A stretch of DNA of 64,000 bases from Ulota crispa (GCA_963920765.1 OY987245.1:2682727-2746726); one strand, 5' to 3'. Positions 12,166-25,043 are shown, numbered from the stretch's first letter. Program-made: numbers and translations. Notes: generated by a model not told the origin, from the sequence alone.

Positions 12166-12542
12166 AAGGTAGGAGCACCCAAATGCCACACTAGTTGTTT
12201 AGCAACATTTAAAATTAAACCTAAAGTGGATACTCTTGCACCCAAACCAAACACGCAAGTTAACATAAGAGAACAAAAATTGCGTAGGTGGCAATTTATG
12301 ATTGGGTGTGACATGGTCTTTTTGCTGTTGCTCTTTTGGGGGTCTAGTGTCTACAATAGGTAAGTCTAGGGAGTTGTCTTCAACAATTCATAATTTATTC
12401 ATATGATTTCAAAAAATTTCAAAAACAATTTTCCTTACATTTGTACCCATTTCCTAACAAGCCCATGCCATTAGATTCTCAAAAGACCCTCCAAATTTCC
12501 ACATCTAAGGTAAAAATGTCGCATTTGGATACTTCTACCTAA
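12166..12542. mobile_element. MITE with AGGTAGGAGCACCC terminus (copy 1)
   Basis: The left end is AAGGTAGGAGCACCCAAA and the right end is GGATACTTCTACCT, a decayed mirror of it. The interior is the reverse complement of the element at 58760-59152. Both carry the stretch around GTGACATGGTCT, the CTAGTGTCTACAATAGGT block and the CCATTTCCTAACAAGCCCAT block. It is non-coding. The superfamily is not clear from the termini alone. Confidence 0.7.
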
Positions 12543-12961
12543 TTGGCCAAATAAGAAATACTAAAGCACAGCACATATACCCATTAGCTCAAAAGTAATT
12601 CTGCCACCAAATGAGACAAATCTGAATTTGTGATAACCTTTTATTTTTGACAAAGCCTTAGGCTAACCACTTGAATTGATTGATTATAAGTGTTGTGCAC
12701 CGTACCTATTCCAAAACATTTGTTCTACAACATCAACGTACTATTTTAACAAACCTACAACTTAGCAAACCATTATTCTGTTTCCAAAAAACGCAAACCC
12801 AAAGCTCCTTTCCCTCACAAAACTACAAACAAATATGTTGCAAATACTACGAAGAGGTTATCACTCATTATCAATTTAAAAGATGAAACACAAGTTCTGG
12901 GCAGTTTTCAATAACTTGGAGATATTAGGTGAATAGTAAGAAAAAGGGTTTCAAAGATCTA

Positions 12962-13899
12962 TTTACTAAAGGACCATTGTCCCTTTGGGAGACAGGTTGG
13001 ACTTCGGGCATGTATCTATGGCTAAATTATTTTGTGTGATTTTCTGAAACTTTTATTGAAGGTGGGGAATTCAAAAATCTATGTGGGCATCTGATTTTTT
13101 CTTCATTCCAACAATAAACGAAGAAGTTATGCATGAATTTATGAAAATTTGAGGAGGACTGCCCGTCTGGGCAGCCTAAAAATTTCTTTAATTTAATTTA
13201 ATTTTTAAATACAAATTTGAAACTGGTTCTTTAGATTTAGTTATTCATGAGAAGCTTTGAATCATTCAATTTCAATTAATGACATGAAAGATATGAGGAG
13301 TTTTTGTTTGCGGGCAATTATGGATTTCCCACCCAAAATAAACTTTGAAGTCCTTTATTTTACTCAATTTTCATTATTTTGGAAAAAAAATTAAACAATA
13401 GGAAGCAGATTGTTTATTACAACATTATAATTGTTGGGATTTGAATTTTTCATTTCAATAATCAAATTCTTAACAACTTAGTGTTTTGACTCATTCTCTA
13501 TTTCTTTTTACTTATTACTTTTTCCCATGTCTTGTATAGTTCCAATTGATTTGAAAATTCTCCCACACATACCTAACTTGATATTCTATATGGAAAAAAT
13601 AAAGCGCAACTTTGCATAGAGCAATTTTTTTGTTATAAGAGTGTTTAAAGGGTTCTGAAATTTTTGGACAACATGAAAAAAAACTTTTTTTTTCACTTTA
13701 GATGTAAATATCTCACCCCTCTCCATTTGGAATGAGCTGAATTTTTTCCCACAAGTGCCTCTTCTAGTATAGGGCAAGATCCTACGGTTGGATTTCCCAA
13801 AAACAAAACACAAAATCTTTTTTTCCAAACCTTTTAGAAGGGGCAGTTTTTAGTGATTTTGGCAGAAAAAAGGGCTTGGTCCGGTCCTTTAGGGGTTAA
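12962..13899. mobile_element. TTAA-ended MITE, class C, decayed left end
   Basis: The right end is GGTCCTTTAGGGGTTAA (TTAA at 13896-13899). The left end is a degraded mirror, CTAAAGGACC followed by ATTGTCCCTTTGGGAGACA. It shares subterminal sequence with the class C elements at 39572-40598 and 55350-56510, including the paired GTCCC...GGGAC block next to the end. No coding capacity. Confidence 0.65.
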
Positions 13900-14762
13900 A
13901 GTTAGGGTGTAAAAGGTATAGAATGCTCATGTAACAAAAATTTAAGAGTACAAAAATGTCACAAAAACATAACGAGAGGGACGGGAGGTCGGATGAAGGG
14001 AGCGCCAGGAGCAACCCCACAACCCACGAGCAACAACACAAAACCGGTACTCCGACAGACGATAAAATGCAGGAAAGTGGTGCAAATAGAAACCTCAGTC
14101 TACATTGAAGAAAAAGTTGGTCAAGTACCCAAGACATTATGAACATAACCTAAGAAATCCTGTCCAACATAAGAATCAATGAAGTCCATGTCTTTATGAA
14201 ACTTACCTTCACTAGAAAAAGGAAAAGAAAAGGAAAAAATACATCACAAAATCATAACATAAATCATGTGCCAGCAATACTTTCGTATTGTGCAGTCCCT
14301 TGAAAATACATCATTGTTGGTTTCAGAACATCAGTTGAAAAAAATGCACAGGAGCTATGTTCTGGAAACAACTCCCGAAGTGGTGCACATACATGCACCA
14401 TCCCAGGGTGCTTTTTCATTCTAGCCATACATAATGAAAAACAGCCAAGCCGCCCTTAACCCGTTTCTCGACATGATCCTCGGCAGCAAAATACTTCTGA
14501 AAACTTCATCTGCTACAAAAAGCACCAACAACTTATGTAGCGGCCATCTTGGAGCATCAAAAAACCTACAAATTATATACGTAGCGCTATCTGCCTGAGA
14601 ACCGAACCAGAACAAGAGATTTCTCATCAGGAGCGGCTACCGCAGCGAGCTCACCATTGCCTGTTACCTGAAAGGAGCATGCTTGCACTCCGATCTCATG
14701 CATTTGCTACAGGTGGAGTGCCGATCCAAGACGCTGGATCGTCGGGATCATCGTGTGTGCTA
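13900..14762. other. 3' flank of CDPK copy 2
   Basis: This non-coding stretch becomes GC-richer near 14400 and probably includes the 3' UTR of the minus-strand CDPK gene that ends at 14763. I see no other gene. Confidence 0.45.
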
Positions 14763-16466
14763 CTACCTGTGTCTAGGCTTGTGGATGTGGTCGCCGCCTT
14801 CGGTACCCGGGTTGCCTTTGCGCATCATGGCCACGAATTCGTCATAGTCGATGCGGCCGTCGTTGTCGGTGTCCACCTCGGTGATGATCTCCTGGATGGT
14901 GGCAGGATCGCCCATGCCGTTCTTCGCCATGGCTTCCTGGAGCTCGTCAATGGTGATGTAGCCGCTGCTATCCGTGTCGAAGTGCTGGAACGCCGCAAAC
15001 AAATGATCCTCCTTCTGCGTCTTGTTCATATGCATCGTCGCCGAGATGAACTCGTTGAAATCGATGTTCCCATTCCCGTCGACGTCCGCAGCTTCCATCA
15101 GCTTGCGGATGTCCGACTCTCTGAGTCTTGTGCCCTGCCTGATCAAGCCTTCCTTGAGCTCCTCGAAAGTGACAGTGCCGCTGTTGTCGGTGTCGATGGA
15201 CTTGAACAGCTCCCGCAAGCCCGCGATCTCTTCCTCGGACAGGCTCTCGGCGATCACCTTCAGCGCCAGCTTCTTCATCTTGTTCGCCGCCGAGAAGTTC
15301 TTCAGTCTTGTCAGCACCGCATTGTCCAATGGCTCGTCGGACGCGTCGCCGTTCTCTCTCATCCACGGATGGTTCAACACCTGGTAGGCAGTGAGACGCT
15401 GTCTGATGTCCGCCTTCAGCATGTTTGTCACCAGGTCTTTGGCCCCACCTGAGATTCTGGGCCACGGATCAGACTCAAAATCGATCTTCCCTCGCATCAC
15501 GGCGTCGAAGATGCCCTGCTCCGTTTCTGCCCAGAAAGGGGGCACTCCGCACAACAGGATGTACACAATCACGCCTGCGCTCCACACATCGGCTTCCGGC
15601 CCGTAGCTGCGCCGCAAGACCTCGGGTGCCACGTAGTACGCGCTGCCCACGATGTCCTGGAACAACTCCCCGTGCTTGAAGAACGTCGACAGCCCGAAGT
15701 CCGTGGCTTTCAGAGGCGCGTCCTCGTCCTTGTTGGCCAGCAAGAAGTTCTCGGGTTTCAAGTCGCGGTGGAACACGCCCAGAGAGTGGCATCGGTGCAC
15801 CACGTTCACGATCACCCTGCACAAATCCGCCGCAGCCCGCTCGCTGTAATGCCCCTTGGCAATGATGCGGTCGAAAAGCTCCCCGCCCGCGCACAGCTCC
15901 ATGACGAGGTGCACGGAGTGCTTGTCCTCGTACACACCCTTCAAATCCACGATGTTGGGTGTGCCAGATAAATGGTGCATGATCTGCACCTCCCGCTTGA
16001 CGTCTTCTACGTCCTCCTTCGAAATCAGCTTGCGCTTGGCGATACTCTTGCACGCGAACACCTCACCGGTCCCTTTGTGGGTACACAAGTAGGTCACGCC
16101 GAACTGGCCGCGGCCAAGCTCCCGCCCCAACGTGTACGTCTGGCGAATGTCCACCAGCGGCTTTCCCAAGACGCCAGCGCTCACAGAAGTCACCGCTGGG
16201 GGTCGCGGCTTCAGCGCAGGGGGGGTATATGGAGTGGCACCGCGCTCGGCCGTGCCGCTGCTAGGTTTAGCAACCTGGGTGCTTGCGGGACGCGTGCTCC
16301 CCACCTGACTGCTTCCAGTCGCATGACTGTTTGCAGTCGCATGACTACCTTTGCCCGGACTCATCAACGGCAGCCCACTCTCGTTCTTCTGCCGCGTATC
16401 GTGTGTGCTTCCCGTGCTCATCCCCCCTGCCCGCGTCTTCCTCACCCTTCCACTCGTATTCCCCAT
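14763..16466 (-). CDS. Calcium-dependent protein kinase (CDPK/CPK), intronless, copy 2
   Basis: This encodes a 567-residue paralogue of the CDPK at 6559-8235. The frame stays open to a GTG two codons upstream, but the ATG at 16466 gives [10 protein letters not shown], with the Gly2 needed for N-myristoylation, so I take that start. A Ser/Thr/Pro-rich variable region (1-110) precedes the kinase domain, with GRGQFGV, Lys140, HRDLKP from 233 and DFG at 256-258. The autoinhibitory junction is identical to copy 1. Four EF-hand loops begin at Asp425, 461, 497 and 532. The C-terminus (KPRHR) matches copy 1. The N-terminal region and the C-lobe around 339-361 differ most. Two internal stretches are base-for-base identical to copy 1. 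The genes converge, with the DC1-domain gene between them. Confidence 0.97.
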   Translation of the reverse strand: MGNTSGRVRKTRAGGMSTGSTHDTRQKNESGLPLMSPGKGSHATANSHATGSSQVGSTRPASTQVAKPSSGTAERGATPYTPPALKPRPPAVTSVSAGVLGKPLVDIRQTYTLGRELGRGQFGVTYLCTHKGTGEVFACKSIAKRKLISKEDVEDVKREVQIMHHLSGTPNIVDLKGVYEDKHSVHLVMELCAGGELFDRIIAKGHYSERAAADLCRVIVNVVHRCHSLGVFHRDLKPENFLLANKDEDAPLKATDFGLSTFFKHGELFQDIVGSAYYVAPEVLRRSYGPEADVWSAGVIVYILLCGVPPFWAETEQGIFDAVMRGKIDFESDPWPRISGGAKDLVTNMLKADIRQRLTAYQVLNHPWMRENGDASDEPLDNAVLTRLKNFSAANKMKKLALKVIAESLSEEEIAGLRELFKSIDTDNSGTVTFEELKEGLIRQGTRLRESDIRKLMEAADVDGNGNIDFNEFISATMHMNKTQKEDHLFAAFQHFDTDSSGYITIDELQEAMAKNGMGDPATIQEIITEVDTDNDGRIDYDEFVAMMRKGNPGTEGGDHIHKPRHR

Positions 16467-18667
16467 AACCACACTATCTCCCCAACACCGCGCAAGTCAC
16501 AACGCCTTCGAATTCACTCACCACACCCTGCAAATTCCAACATTCATGTTAGCGACTACAACCCCCGATTCCTTGATGGCGTTCTAGGCACGGACGGCCA
16601 AATTAGGGCACGGAATCGACACTAGTCAAACAACCGACACAAGGCCGGCACACATAGAGCGAATGCAGCCGATACGTCGCGAGCACAATCCCTGCATATA
16701 TGTGAGGTCCTCACTCAAAAAGATTAACAAGTACACATGCAAAGGGTTGCACCAGGTCAGGGTTAGGACGACCAGGGTAACTAGCTCGCTCTCACGGCCA
16801 GCTAAAGTTGCTCCTTAAAAACTCCAACAGCATGCTTCCCCCACACACCACCTTCACTTAAACGATAAACTATCTACACAGGGCTCTCCACCTGCAAGCC
16901 CCATCGACGAAAACCACAGACCTAGAAGTTTACTACACACAAGCTCCCACAACGTAGTATGAGAATTTGTTGTAACAAGCGTTGCATACTCCAAGCTCAC
17001 GAAGCAAACAGGAACATGTCAACGACGCGTGAATTAGGACGCCCGAGTCAACTGGCTCCCACCGATAATTCCATCAATGCGTGGTTAAAGTAACCATTGG
17101 TTACCAATTCCCGGCAGTTCACGGAGATACCAACAACCCTAGTGCCAGGGCTAGAACCCTAGAAGATAAAGTCATAAAAACTGACTGTAAAACAAGGACA
17201 TTTGCGAATCGCTTAAACGGACGACTGCAAATGAACTGAACTAAGCTTATGCCGGCATTTCGTTAAAAAGAGTGCATCATCTTCGCCGCTGCACCTGTTA
17301 CGATGCTCTGGAGCTTTTAGAAATGCTTCATCGAAACGACGAACGGACTAAGAGGTCGGCACGGGACGTCACGTTGTCACTCTATCGCAAGTCTGAAGAA
17401 GCCAAACAACGTACTTCGTCAGGCGCATTCGCAGCGGAGTTGGCTATGGTCGCATCAGTCCGGCCTCGGTCGGCATACTCCCGAGTGGCGCAAGTGCCGA
17501 CGTGAGATGCCAATATGGAAAAATTCCGCGCACGCATACCCGCAGAGCATCCCTCGTCCACAAAGAAGCGGCAAATCTAGAATCTCGAAGCACAAGGAAG
17601 GGGCTGCACAACTCTCAGCCGGCATAGTGCAGCGCACGCAAGACAAGCGGGCAAAGTTCCCCTGTTTGCAGACTGGATGAATGTTCGTTCGTCCTCAGCA
17701 GCATTCATCCACTATCTGCTGTTTGGTTTTCCCTATTGATTCGCGACGCTGAGCTGTCCGTTTTTCACTGGATTATGATGTTGCCAGGTGCCACTCTGGA
17801 AAATATCTCCAGTTTGTACGGAGCTGCGTTACCTGCTTTTCTACTAAGGTAGGAAGCTCATGAGTGAAGCATCTAAGGGCTGGAACTGAATTTTGGGGAG
17901 GTGGAACTTTTTAAAATATTTTTCAGCATATTTCCTATGAAAGACAAGAGGAATTGGCATCTAACTCAAGGCGTTTCATATTTTTTAGAGCTTTGTGGAT
18001 CTAGTTATGAAATTGTGAAGTTGAAATGGCATAGGGCTCTAAAATGGTGCACTTTATCAAATGTACATTGTTGAAGGGCTATGAAAAGTCACATGTACAA
18101 ACAAAATATATTTGAGGAGGTGCACCATTTCAGAGCATGCATGCTTTTAGAACCTCCTTAGTAATGTAGTGCTACTATAAAGGGTCCCCATAGAGACTAG
18201 CTTAGCATTTGTCGTTTAAAGCCCCCTTTATACTACATGTGATAAGTTGTGAAGAAAGTATCTCATGGGCCCATTCCTAATTCTTGAAAGGCCAACTTTT
18301 GGAGGTAAAGGTCTTTGGTTGTAATGCAAGGTGAGAAAGGCACAAAAATTTTGATTTTTTAGTAACAACTCCTAAACAAATGTTAAAAAAAATGATTGGT
18401 TTTAAGGATTTTGGCCAAATGGTCCCTTGGAATCTTAATCAAGCCTACTTCTTTTGATGAGCTTAATACAAATTTTGAGGGACTAAAAACTTGTGCACTT
18501 TTGTTGCCATAGAGAACATAATGTTGTCTAGCTACCTCATGTTTTCTTTTTCTTGTCCTTTGAAAAAAATTATAGTGTGAAATTAATCACTTGGTCTTCT
18601 CAAATTCTATAATTTTCATTGGATGAATTGTTGCTATTTGTGGCTTCTTGCCTCTAGTGTAAAGGGG
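16467..18667. other. CDPK copy 2 upstream region and intergenic DNA
   Basis: The first 1.2 kb is GC-rich and is the likely leader and promoter of the minus-strand CDPK gene. Telo-box-like AACCCTAG motifs lie near 17133 and 17155. From about 17850 the DNA becomes AT-rich. No gene is supported. Confidence 0.4.
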
Positions 18668-19073
18668 CTAAAACAAGGGAACAGCTAGGCAGGCAACCCC
18701 TAGTTGCTATGCAGACACCCCCTTTAGTCCAGCCTATTAAATTCAAGATTATTATTATGCTGAAATAAAACCAAAGAAAAACTTCAACATACATTTGAAT
18801 CTACAAGTGTTGCAAACCTACAACAAATATGCATCATTGTGACACGCTTAGAAGTTAAACCAATTGCTCCCTTCATATACTGGTTTAACTATTGACTGTG
18901 TCACAAATTAGACATATTTGTTGTATGTTTGCAACACTTGTAGATGCAAATGTACGCTAAAGTATTCCTTTGATTTTACTTTAGATTTTTGTGTAATAAT
19001 AATCTTAAATTTAATAGGTTGGATTGTGATTGTGTCTGCATCGAAACTAGGGGGTGTATGCCTTGTTGCTCTT
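18668..19073. repeat. Foldback (hairpin) repeat of about 400 bp
   Basis: The two halves are inverted copies. CCCCTAGTTGCTATGCAGAC near 18697-18716 pairs with GTCTGCATCGAAACTAGGGG near 19034-19053. Inside, CTACAAGTGTTGCAAAC pairs with GTTTGCAACACTTGTAG. A transcript would form a hairpin with arms of about 180 nt. It is probably a MITE; the boundaries are approximate. Confidence 0.75.
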
Positions 19074-19149
19074 TAAAACAACTCACCTCTAAATTGCTTC
19101 TATTGTGAGGCTAAAGGGTTCAAACTTTAAACCATGGTTGCTTCATTTA

Positions 19150-20064
19150 GGGCATTTCCACCGGTGGCTCAAACATGCTCAAAAGTGGATAAAAAAAGGT
19201 TGAGGCCCCTCTCAAAACACTCTCACAACACTTTGTCCTACCGTGTCTAGCAAGGGCCATTCAAGATACTATTCATCATAAGTTTAGTGAACTTTATTCT
19301 CTACTTTCCATGATAAGTGATCAACTGATTATTTATGGGGCGTGTTAGAGTGCAAGGCCACCTCTTTGAAGAGCATGGGTGGAGATCAAGAGACTTGAGG
19401 GCCAGGGTTTAATTTCTTGGCAAATTTTATGCCTAAATTTTACCTTGAAAGTGCTTTGGCTACCATTAAGGTAGTAGCACCCATAACCATCAAATTAAGG
19501 GTTTTGGACATGATGATTATTAGTAAACATCTAGCAAATTATAGGATCCTATTAGCAAGAGAAAAATGATGAGTTTGCACTTTTGAATGTATTATTTGAA
19601 TACTGTGAGAATAAGTTGTGAATTTTTAAAATGCTAATTGCAATTGCACCTTATGCCAACACTAAGGTTTCATGTTCACATGTTGTACATCCTTGTAATT
19701 ACATCTATTCACTTCCACAGTTTTTCCAAGATTTTAGAGGTGATGATTATGGGTATAGTGATGGTTATGGGTGTTGCTACCTTATACTCAAATTTAGGTG
19801 AAAAACAAGATGAAATTGCCATATCCTTCCTTGAACAAAAGACCAATTCACCACATTTTAGATGAAGATAGCTTAAATTAATAGTTTTTTTAGATGAACT
19901 TCCATGAATAATTCATTCTTTCCCATTTTAGCCAAATTTTCCTTACTTGTGAGCTTTTAGGGTGCAGGTTGCTCTACCTTGACAAAAACAAAAATTAAAC
20001 CTGCTGAGGGCCGCCCAGAATAGATGGAAAACTTTAAAAGAGCCCGGACCGGTGGAGATGCCTC
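19150..20064. mobile_element. PIF/Harbinger-like MITE with nested insertion
   Basis: TTA target duplications lie at 19147-19149 and 20065-20067. The ends are GGGCATTTCCACCGG and its decayed mirror CCGGTGGAGATGCCTC. The TTA duplication and GNGCATCTCCAC terminus fit Harbinger/Tourist-type MITEs. The first third is an inverted relative of the element at 59154-59489. A second element interrupts it at 19467-19784. Around it is a repeat that also occurs near 49310-49710, 51285-51570 and 58220-58560. Confidence 0.75.
19467..19784. mobile_element. Nested MITE with GGTAGTAGCACCCATAACCA terminus
   Basis: The left end GGTAGTAGCACCCATAACCA is mirrored by TGGTTATGGGTGTTGCTACC, a 20-bp inverted repeat with one mismatch. 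A second copy lies at 48111-48427. Both carry CTAGCAAATTATAGGATCCT and AACACTAAGGTTTCATGTTC inside. It sits within the Harbinger-like element at 19150-20064 and is therefore younger than it. Confidence 0.8.
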
Positions 20065-21747
20065 TTATAGAACAAACGAAGAAATAAAAGTAAAAATGAG
20101 CTAGGATCCTACAGTACAGGTGGAACCGTGTAAGTGGTCAAAGACAATGTCAAAAAGTAAGCAAGAAGTCCGCCTTGCTCCGGTAGATCAGAACCACTGT
20201 TCACCAAATCTCTTGAATCAAAATGTATACCAGTTTGTTTATTGCTACAAACAAGATAAAAGGTAGGTACCAAAGAATCAAATGCGAATCAATAAGGTAG
20301 ACGGCTCGGAAACCGTCCGTTTAAGGGTTTCGATTGATCTCTCGGGTAATCAGTGTTTAGGGGCAGTGAGGAATTATTTTTGGTGTGTAGGCAAAGAAAA
20401 GTCCGTTTCAGGGGTATATATATATTTTTTCTGAATTGGGACGAATAAAATATAAATTTCCTGCCAAAAGGGGCGTAGGGCGCTATTTCTATTTGTAGGG
20501 TGGTGCGGTTTTTGTGAAGTGGCAATTCAGAAATAATGGCGCATGGGTCCAAGAAACAATCCACATAGACCTAGTAATGCTGAAAGAGGGCTCTTAAATC
20601 GACCAGAGGGTGCCAAAAGGGGGCCCAGAGCATGTTCAGAAGCCGCTAACTTTAATGCTGACAGAAAGGAAAGTGGAAATCTTCAATGGTCCTGAAATGG
20701 TTTGCTAGAAAACTTGTTTTTATTCTGCTACAATCTGACACATAACTACTTACCATGAAAGTCATTTACTGAGACCCTACAAACCATTAAGCACCCTTAG
20801 TAGTGGCTATCTAAACACTGTTATGTTCCTTAAATCATCCCTAATCCAGCGCACGCTCAATCCTGACACCATGCACGCCATTTTAAAAGCCTTGAGAACG
20901 ATTTCTAAACCCCCTACTCTAGCAGTTCTAAATGACTAAACGGTTCTCGAGCCCTCTACCTTAGTACTTTCAGCAGAGTTTTTAGCCACTTGGTCTAATT
21001 TCGAGAGGGGCTGAAGTGCTGAACAATCCAGAGACTTCCTGACAGCTGGGAATTGGATGAACGGAGACATTGTGTGCAGATTTTTCATCCATCCGGGCAA
21101 ATCGTGGCTTTGAAGTCTTCACTCCGCACTCTTTTTACACTAACCCTAATTTTCGCAAGCAACAGTCCGTCAGTCTCGACTCTCGAAGGATTTAAATCAC
21201 AAGGCGGACTTCTTTCTGCGGGTTCAATGAATCCGCGGAGCTTGCATTCACAGCTCCACCGCTGCAAAATGAACACAATTTCCCCTTCACAGAGGTAGAC
21301 AGACAGTGGTTTCGATTTGAGCGACGTCAACACAAGTGCGGAATCTCGTGGTGCAGGATCTTCTCATGTATCTGACTTCGCAAATTGGCGGATGTTCTCA
21401 TGCCAGAGTGAGGTACGCACCTTTCTCCGGCAAACATTAGCTGCGCGGAGTTCGAAAGCAGCTTAACGATTGCACCGCGCAGTGGTGGCTTGGATGAACT
21501 TTTCTGTCTTTTCTACGATTATGAATGTGTTAGGTTTGTAAGGAGGAATACTCGGAATGGTCGAATCTTATTTTTCGAGGCTAAGTTACCTGGAAGGATT
21601 GCAAACCACATTGCATTGGTTGCTCTAGTTTGTGCTGTTATGCGCGTGAATCCCTAAATCCTAAACCCTTAAACCCTAATCGCTCTGTCACTCTCGTGTT
21701 GCAGTAGGGGCACACTATTGAAACATTAGGGACTTGGGAGAGAAAGC
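20065..21747. other. IMP1 upstream region
   Basis: This stretch is moderately GC-rich from about 20600. The last 150 bases before the IMP1 start contain a run of telo-box-like repeats (CCTAAATCCTAAACCC, then AAACCCTAATCG) at about 21652-21682. Such motifs are frequent just upstream of plant housekeeping genes, so this is probably the IMP1 promoter or leader. No gene is supported here. Confidence 0.5.
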
Positions 21748-23158
21748 ATGTCGTGGAGGGCTCTTCTGCAGGAGGCTTTTGAGAGGTCCGTTGTGTTCAC
21801 GCAGTTCATCTGCTTCTTGAACGTCTTCTCCAACCATGTTGCCGAAGTACACCAGGTATGAAACCCTAAACCGCAGCGATTTCTCGATAGAGTGCACCAA
21901 ATGAGGATTCGAAAAAAATAATGCACCGGTTTCAACTAAGCAGCAATTTTATCAGTACTTGTTGGAAAAAGGTTAGTTTAAGTGGATTGGAACAGCCTTC
22001 CAGGATGTGTTTGAAATTGGTTCAAATTCTAAAGGTTTAGTTCATGTGATCGACAGTGTCTAGGGCCAAGCATGCTCCCGACCTTCAATGTTTCTGGAGA
22101 CATTCTGCTGCTGGAGCATCTGTCTTCGAAGTTCGAGAAGATCAAGCCGGGCGATGTGGTCATGGCCCGATCCCCGGCAAATCCACGGCTTGTGGTCTGC
22201 AAGCGAGTTCTCGGATTGGAAGGGGATACTGTCACTGTCCTTCCCACTTCTAGCAGAGGTCACATTCGTCAAGCTATGGTACAAAAATATTATTTCTTCA
22301 TCAGTTCCTCATAACGTTAGTGTCTGATTTGTATTTTTAACAGAAAGATGAAAAGTAAAATAAATTCAGGCCTTTTGGAGGTCACTGCTCTGGGAACACA
22401 GTTCTAATCAGGTTGTCTGGTCGATTTGTGATTCGCTTCAGAGTGTTATTGGAAAGAAACAACATTCTAGTGCCATATATCGTTCTTGCTGGTAATCGTA
22501 AACTAACATTAAGCTTGACGTTATCTTAACATCTGTCTAACGTTCTATTAGACTTGTAATGATCTCCCATTAATAACTTAGTGAATTCAATAGGGGATCT
22601 TTTGATATGTGTTGTGTTCCTTGGTTTCTCTCTCCTTATTTTCGGTTCTGGAGTCTGTCATGATGATGTTCTTTCTTCGTTGTCTTTGAAGACGTCCTAT
22701 AACTTCCTTTTTTTCGAATATTTTGGTTTCGTTGGATGCAGGTGCCCAAAGGGCATGTGTGGTTGCAAGGTGACAATGCTTACAATTCTACCGACTCAAG
22801 GCATTATGGTCCCGTGCCATATGCTTTAATCCAAGGCAAAGTGTTCTATAGAGTAAGTACCTCCTTACAGGCGCATTTCACCATTTTTCTTACGTGGATA
22901 AATATTGCAAGTGAGCTCTTGGGTGCTTTATTTTGTTTTTTCTAGTTTAAAAGTCCATTTGTGACTTGCTAGCTTATCACGCTTAACTTCTATCGAATTC
23001 TCTCTTGAAACGTCATTCCTGTAAGGTATTGTACAAAGGGTTAAGAATTTGTTAAAAGCTGCAATGCCAAGTTTGTGTTCTGAGTGTTATGTATGTGATT
23101 TGTATTGCAGATTTGGCCGCCCGAGGGATGGGGTCCTATACTGAGTCACCCTCCTTAA
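21748..23158 (+). CDS. IMP1: Mitochondrial inner membrane protease subunit 1 (IMP1, S26 family)
   Basis: This is a complete four-exon gene: 21748-21855, 22057-22278, 22742-22852 and 23111-23158, all in phase with GT/AG introns, giving 162 residues. Imp1 is the type I signal peptidase-like serine protease on the intermembrane-space side of the inner membrane that trims sorting signals. An N-terminal hydrophobic segment (about 15-30) serves as membrane anchor. The catalytic Ser41 lies in GPSMLPT and the general-base Lys85 in [12 protein letters not shown], the Ser/Lys dyad of family S26. The third conserved box is [20 protein letters not shown] and YGPVP. The length and dyad positions suit IMP1. 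IMP2 is the alternative; GDN-x-x-x-STDSR and the short tail ending in WPPEGWGPI favour IMP1. Confidence 0.93.
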
Positions 23159-24615
23159 CGTGTTCAGACTGGACTTGGGCTCCTGGATCGGAGCCAGCCC
23201 TAGCGAAATACTCCTTACACCACACTGCATTGAGAAACTTGTTAAAAAGCTTTTGAATAGTCCAGAGTCTTTGATTTTCCTGGAACGTTGTTTGGGCTTT
23301 CCCAGTTGTTTTAGTTTCTTTCCATTGAGACTGCAATTGCAGACAGGAACTCTGGAATGTCCACTTTCCATGCTTGTATCCGCCATCTAAAATGGTTCTT
23401 TCATCTTATGGACTTTGTTGTTTATAGTGAATAGCATTTGAAATGAAGTAATCAGGTATTAAAAACGGGCTCTCATAGATCTACATTGGCAGGATTAGGA
23501 TGTTCATCATAGGCAACTCCTCATCGTTCGGCCTTTTTTTAGATCCTTCTGAAATTTAAATGCAAAAAGCAAAATCCGATTTGGGGGTGAACTCTTGTTC
23601 ATAGAGCCTGTGAAGCTTAAGTTACACTTTTGTTGTGTGTTCCTCTTGTGGACCTTGCTCCTGCAAATCGTTTTGGTTTCTCTGGTCTTCAGTTTATGGA
23701 GAAAATACAGATTCAGTTGTCAACCTTTCAGTGCCGTTAGTTCATCAAACAGTAGTTGGCACTGCATTTCCTCATCAGGAAACTTTCAAGTAGAAAACGA
23801 TTATGCCTGGAAGCTGTTTGGAACCAGAATATGTGCAGTATGAGCTTTGAGTTTGTACCGTTTTTGTGTTGAAACTGTGTTGGAAATCATAAGCATATGG
23901 GATTCACATTAATCACTTTACATGGGTTTTATTTAATGATATTTCGAAAGAAGACCACACTGGTTTTCATTCATTGTTTCAAGATTTAAACAATAGTTAA
24001 TCATGTGTATTAGCTGGCTCCATACAATTTTAGTATTGAATTATTTCTTTATAGTTTCTTAATGCTTCCATATCTACATCACGCCCTCCTTTTTGGTGAA
24101 GAACTTCCATATACTTTGACCTTTTAAGTATGATCTTTGCAGAGACATTTTGTAATCATATTATTGGAATCATGCTTACTTGCTTCATTATCATTTATAG
24201 TAAAACATTTGCTACATGTTCAAACTATGTTGTTTTTGGGAACTTTAGATAGCCATATTATCCCCTTGAGGACCAGGTGTCTAAATTTTGAACAATGAGG
24301 TTGATTTTTTATTACTTGTCCATATGTTATTAGATTCTTGTACTAGTTTTCTTGGTACTTTTACAGTTGCAGGCATCAACATTGAAACTCGTAAGAGAAT
24401 ATTGCACTCACGGGAACAGAACTTTGATGCCTATGTGTGTAAACTTGACTTTTTAAATATCTAAGGGGAGAGACTAAAGCCCTACAAAAAGAGATTACAA
24501 ACGGTTAGAAGATTCTAAAAATCCAACCATTTTCTTTGAATTTTTGGAAAACCTAAAATTTAATATTTTTGATGATGTGTTTTATGTTTTAGAAGTTTAA
24601 GCCTACTTTTTGAGT
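23159..24615. other. IMP1 3' flank and AT-rich intergenic DNA
   Basis: The first 700 bases or so are less AT-rich and probably include the IMP1 3' UTR. Short open frames on both strands here have no recognisable motifs. I see no other gene. Confidence 0.45.
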
Positions 24616-25043
24616 AAGATAGGAGCACCCCTTAATGTTAGTGTTCCCATCCTTGCTACCTACTTGTGTTAATGATGTCAATGACTGACAATTAAAAAAA
24701 AATTGGTTTTGGGTAACAAAGTGATGGTTATGGGTGACAAAGTGGTGGTTTTGGGTGACTACCATGATGATTATGAATAGCCCATCTCACATTTTTAAGA
24801 ACTCAAGTTAGTATTATGAGCATATGAGCACACTAAAGACATCTCCTACACACAACCATACATTTCAATGATTTAGGACTTTGGAAAATCTTTGTGAACA
24901 AATGCTTGCAATTGGAACTTTCAAATTGATGCCAATATTTTTGATTTCCTCTTCCTAACTTATAGCTATTTTTTCAAAGATTATCCTTTGATTTTCCTAC
25001 CCTAAAACCCTAAGTTTCATGCTTATGGGTGCTCCTACCTTAA
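24616..25043. mobile_element. MITE with AGGAGCACCC terminus (decayed)
   Basis: The left end AGATAGGAGCACCCC is mirrored by GGGTGCTCCTACCTT. This places it with the terminal family of 12166-12542, 19467-19784, 48111-48427 and 58760-59152, though the interior differs. It contains short imperfect repeats of GTGATGGTTATGGGTGAC around 24720-24770. Confidence 0.6.

Noticed and set aside
14679..15452. 257-codon plus-strand frame opposite the second CDPK
   Set aside because: It is the antisense shadow of a certain CDPK gene. A similar shadow lies on the minus strand opposite the first CDPK at 7567-8241, as expected from their shared sequence.
16467..16472. Upstream GTG extension of the second CDPK (two extra codons)
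   Set aside because: It would remove the MGN myristoylation start, and plant nuclear genes rarely start at GTG. The ATG at 16466 was chosen. The same reasoning set the starts of the DC1 and ABI3 genes.
21652..21682. AAACCCTAA repeats as an interstitial telomere
   Set aside because: There are only a few imperfect units, directly upstream of a gene. A telo-box promoter motif is more likely.
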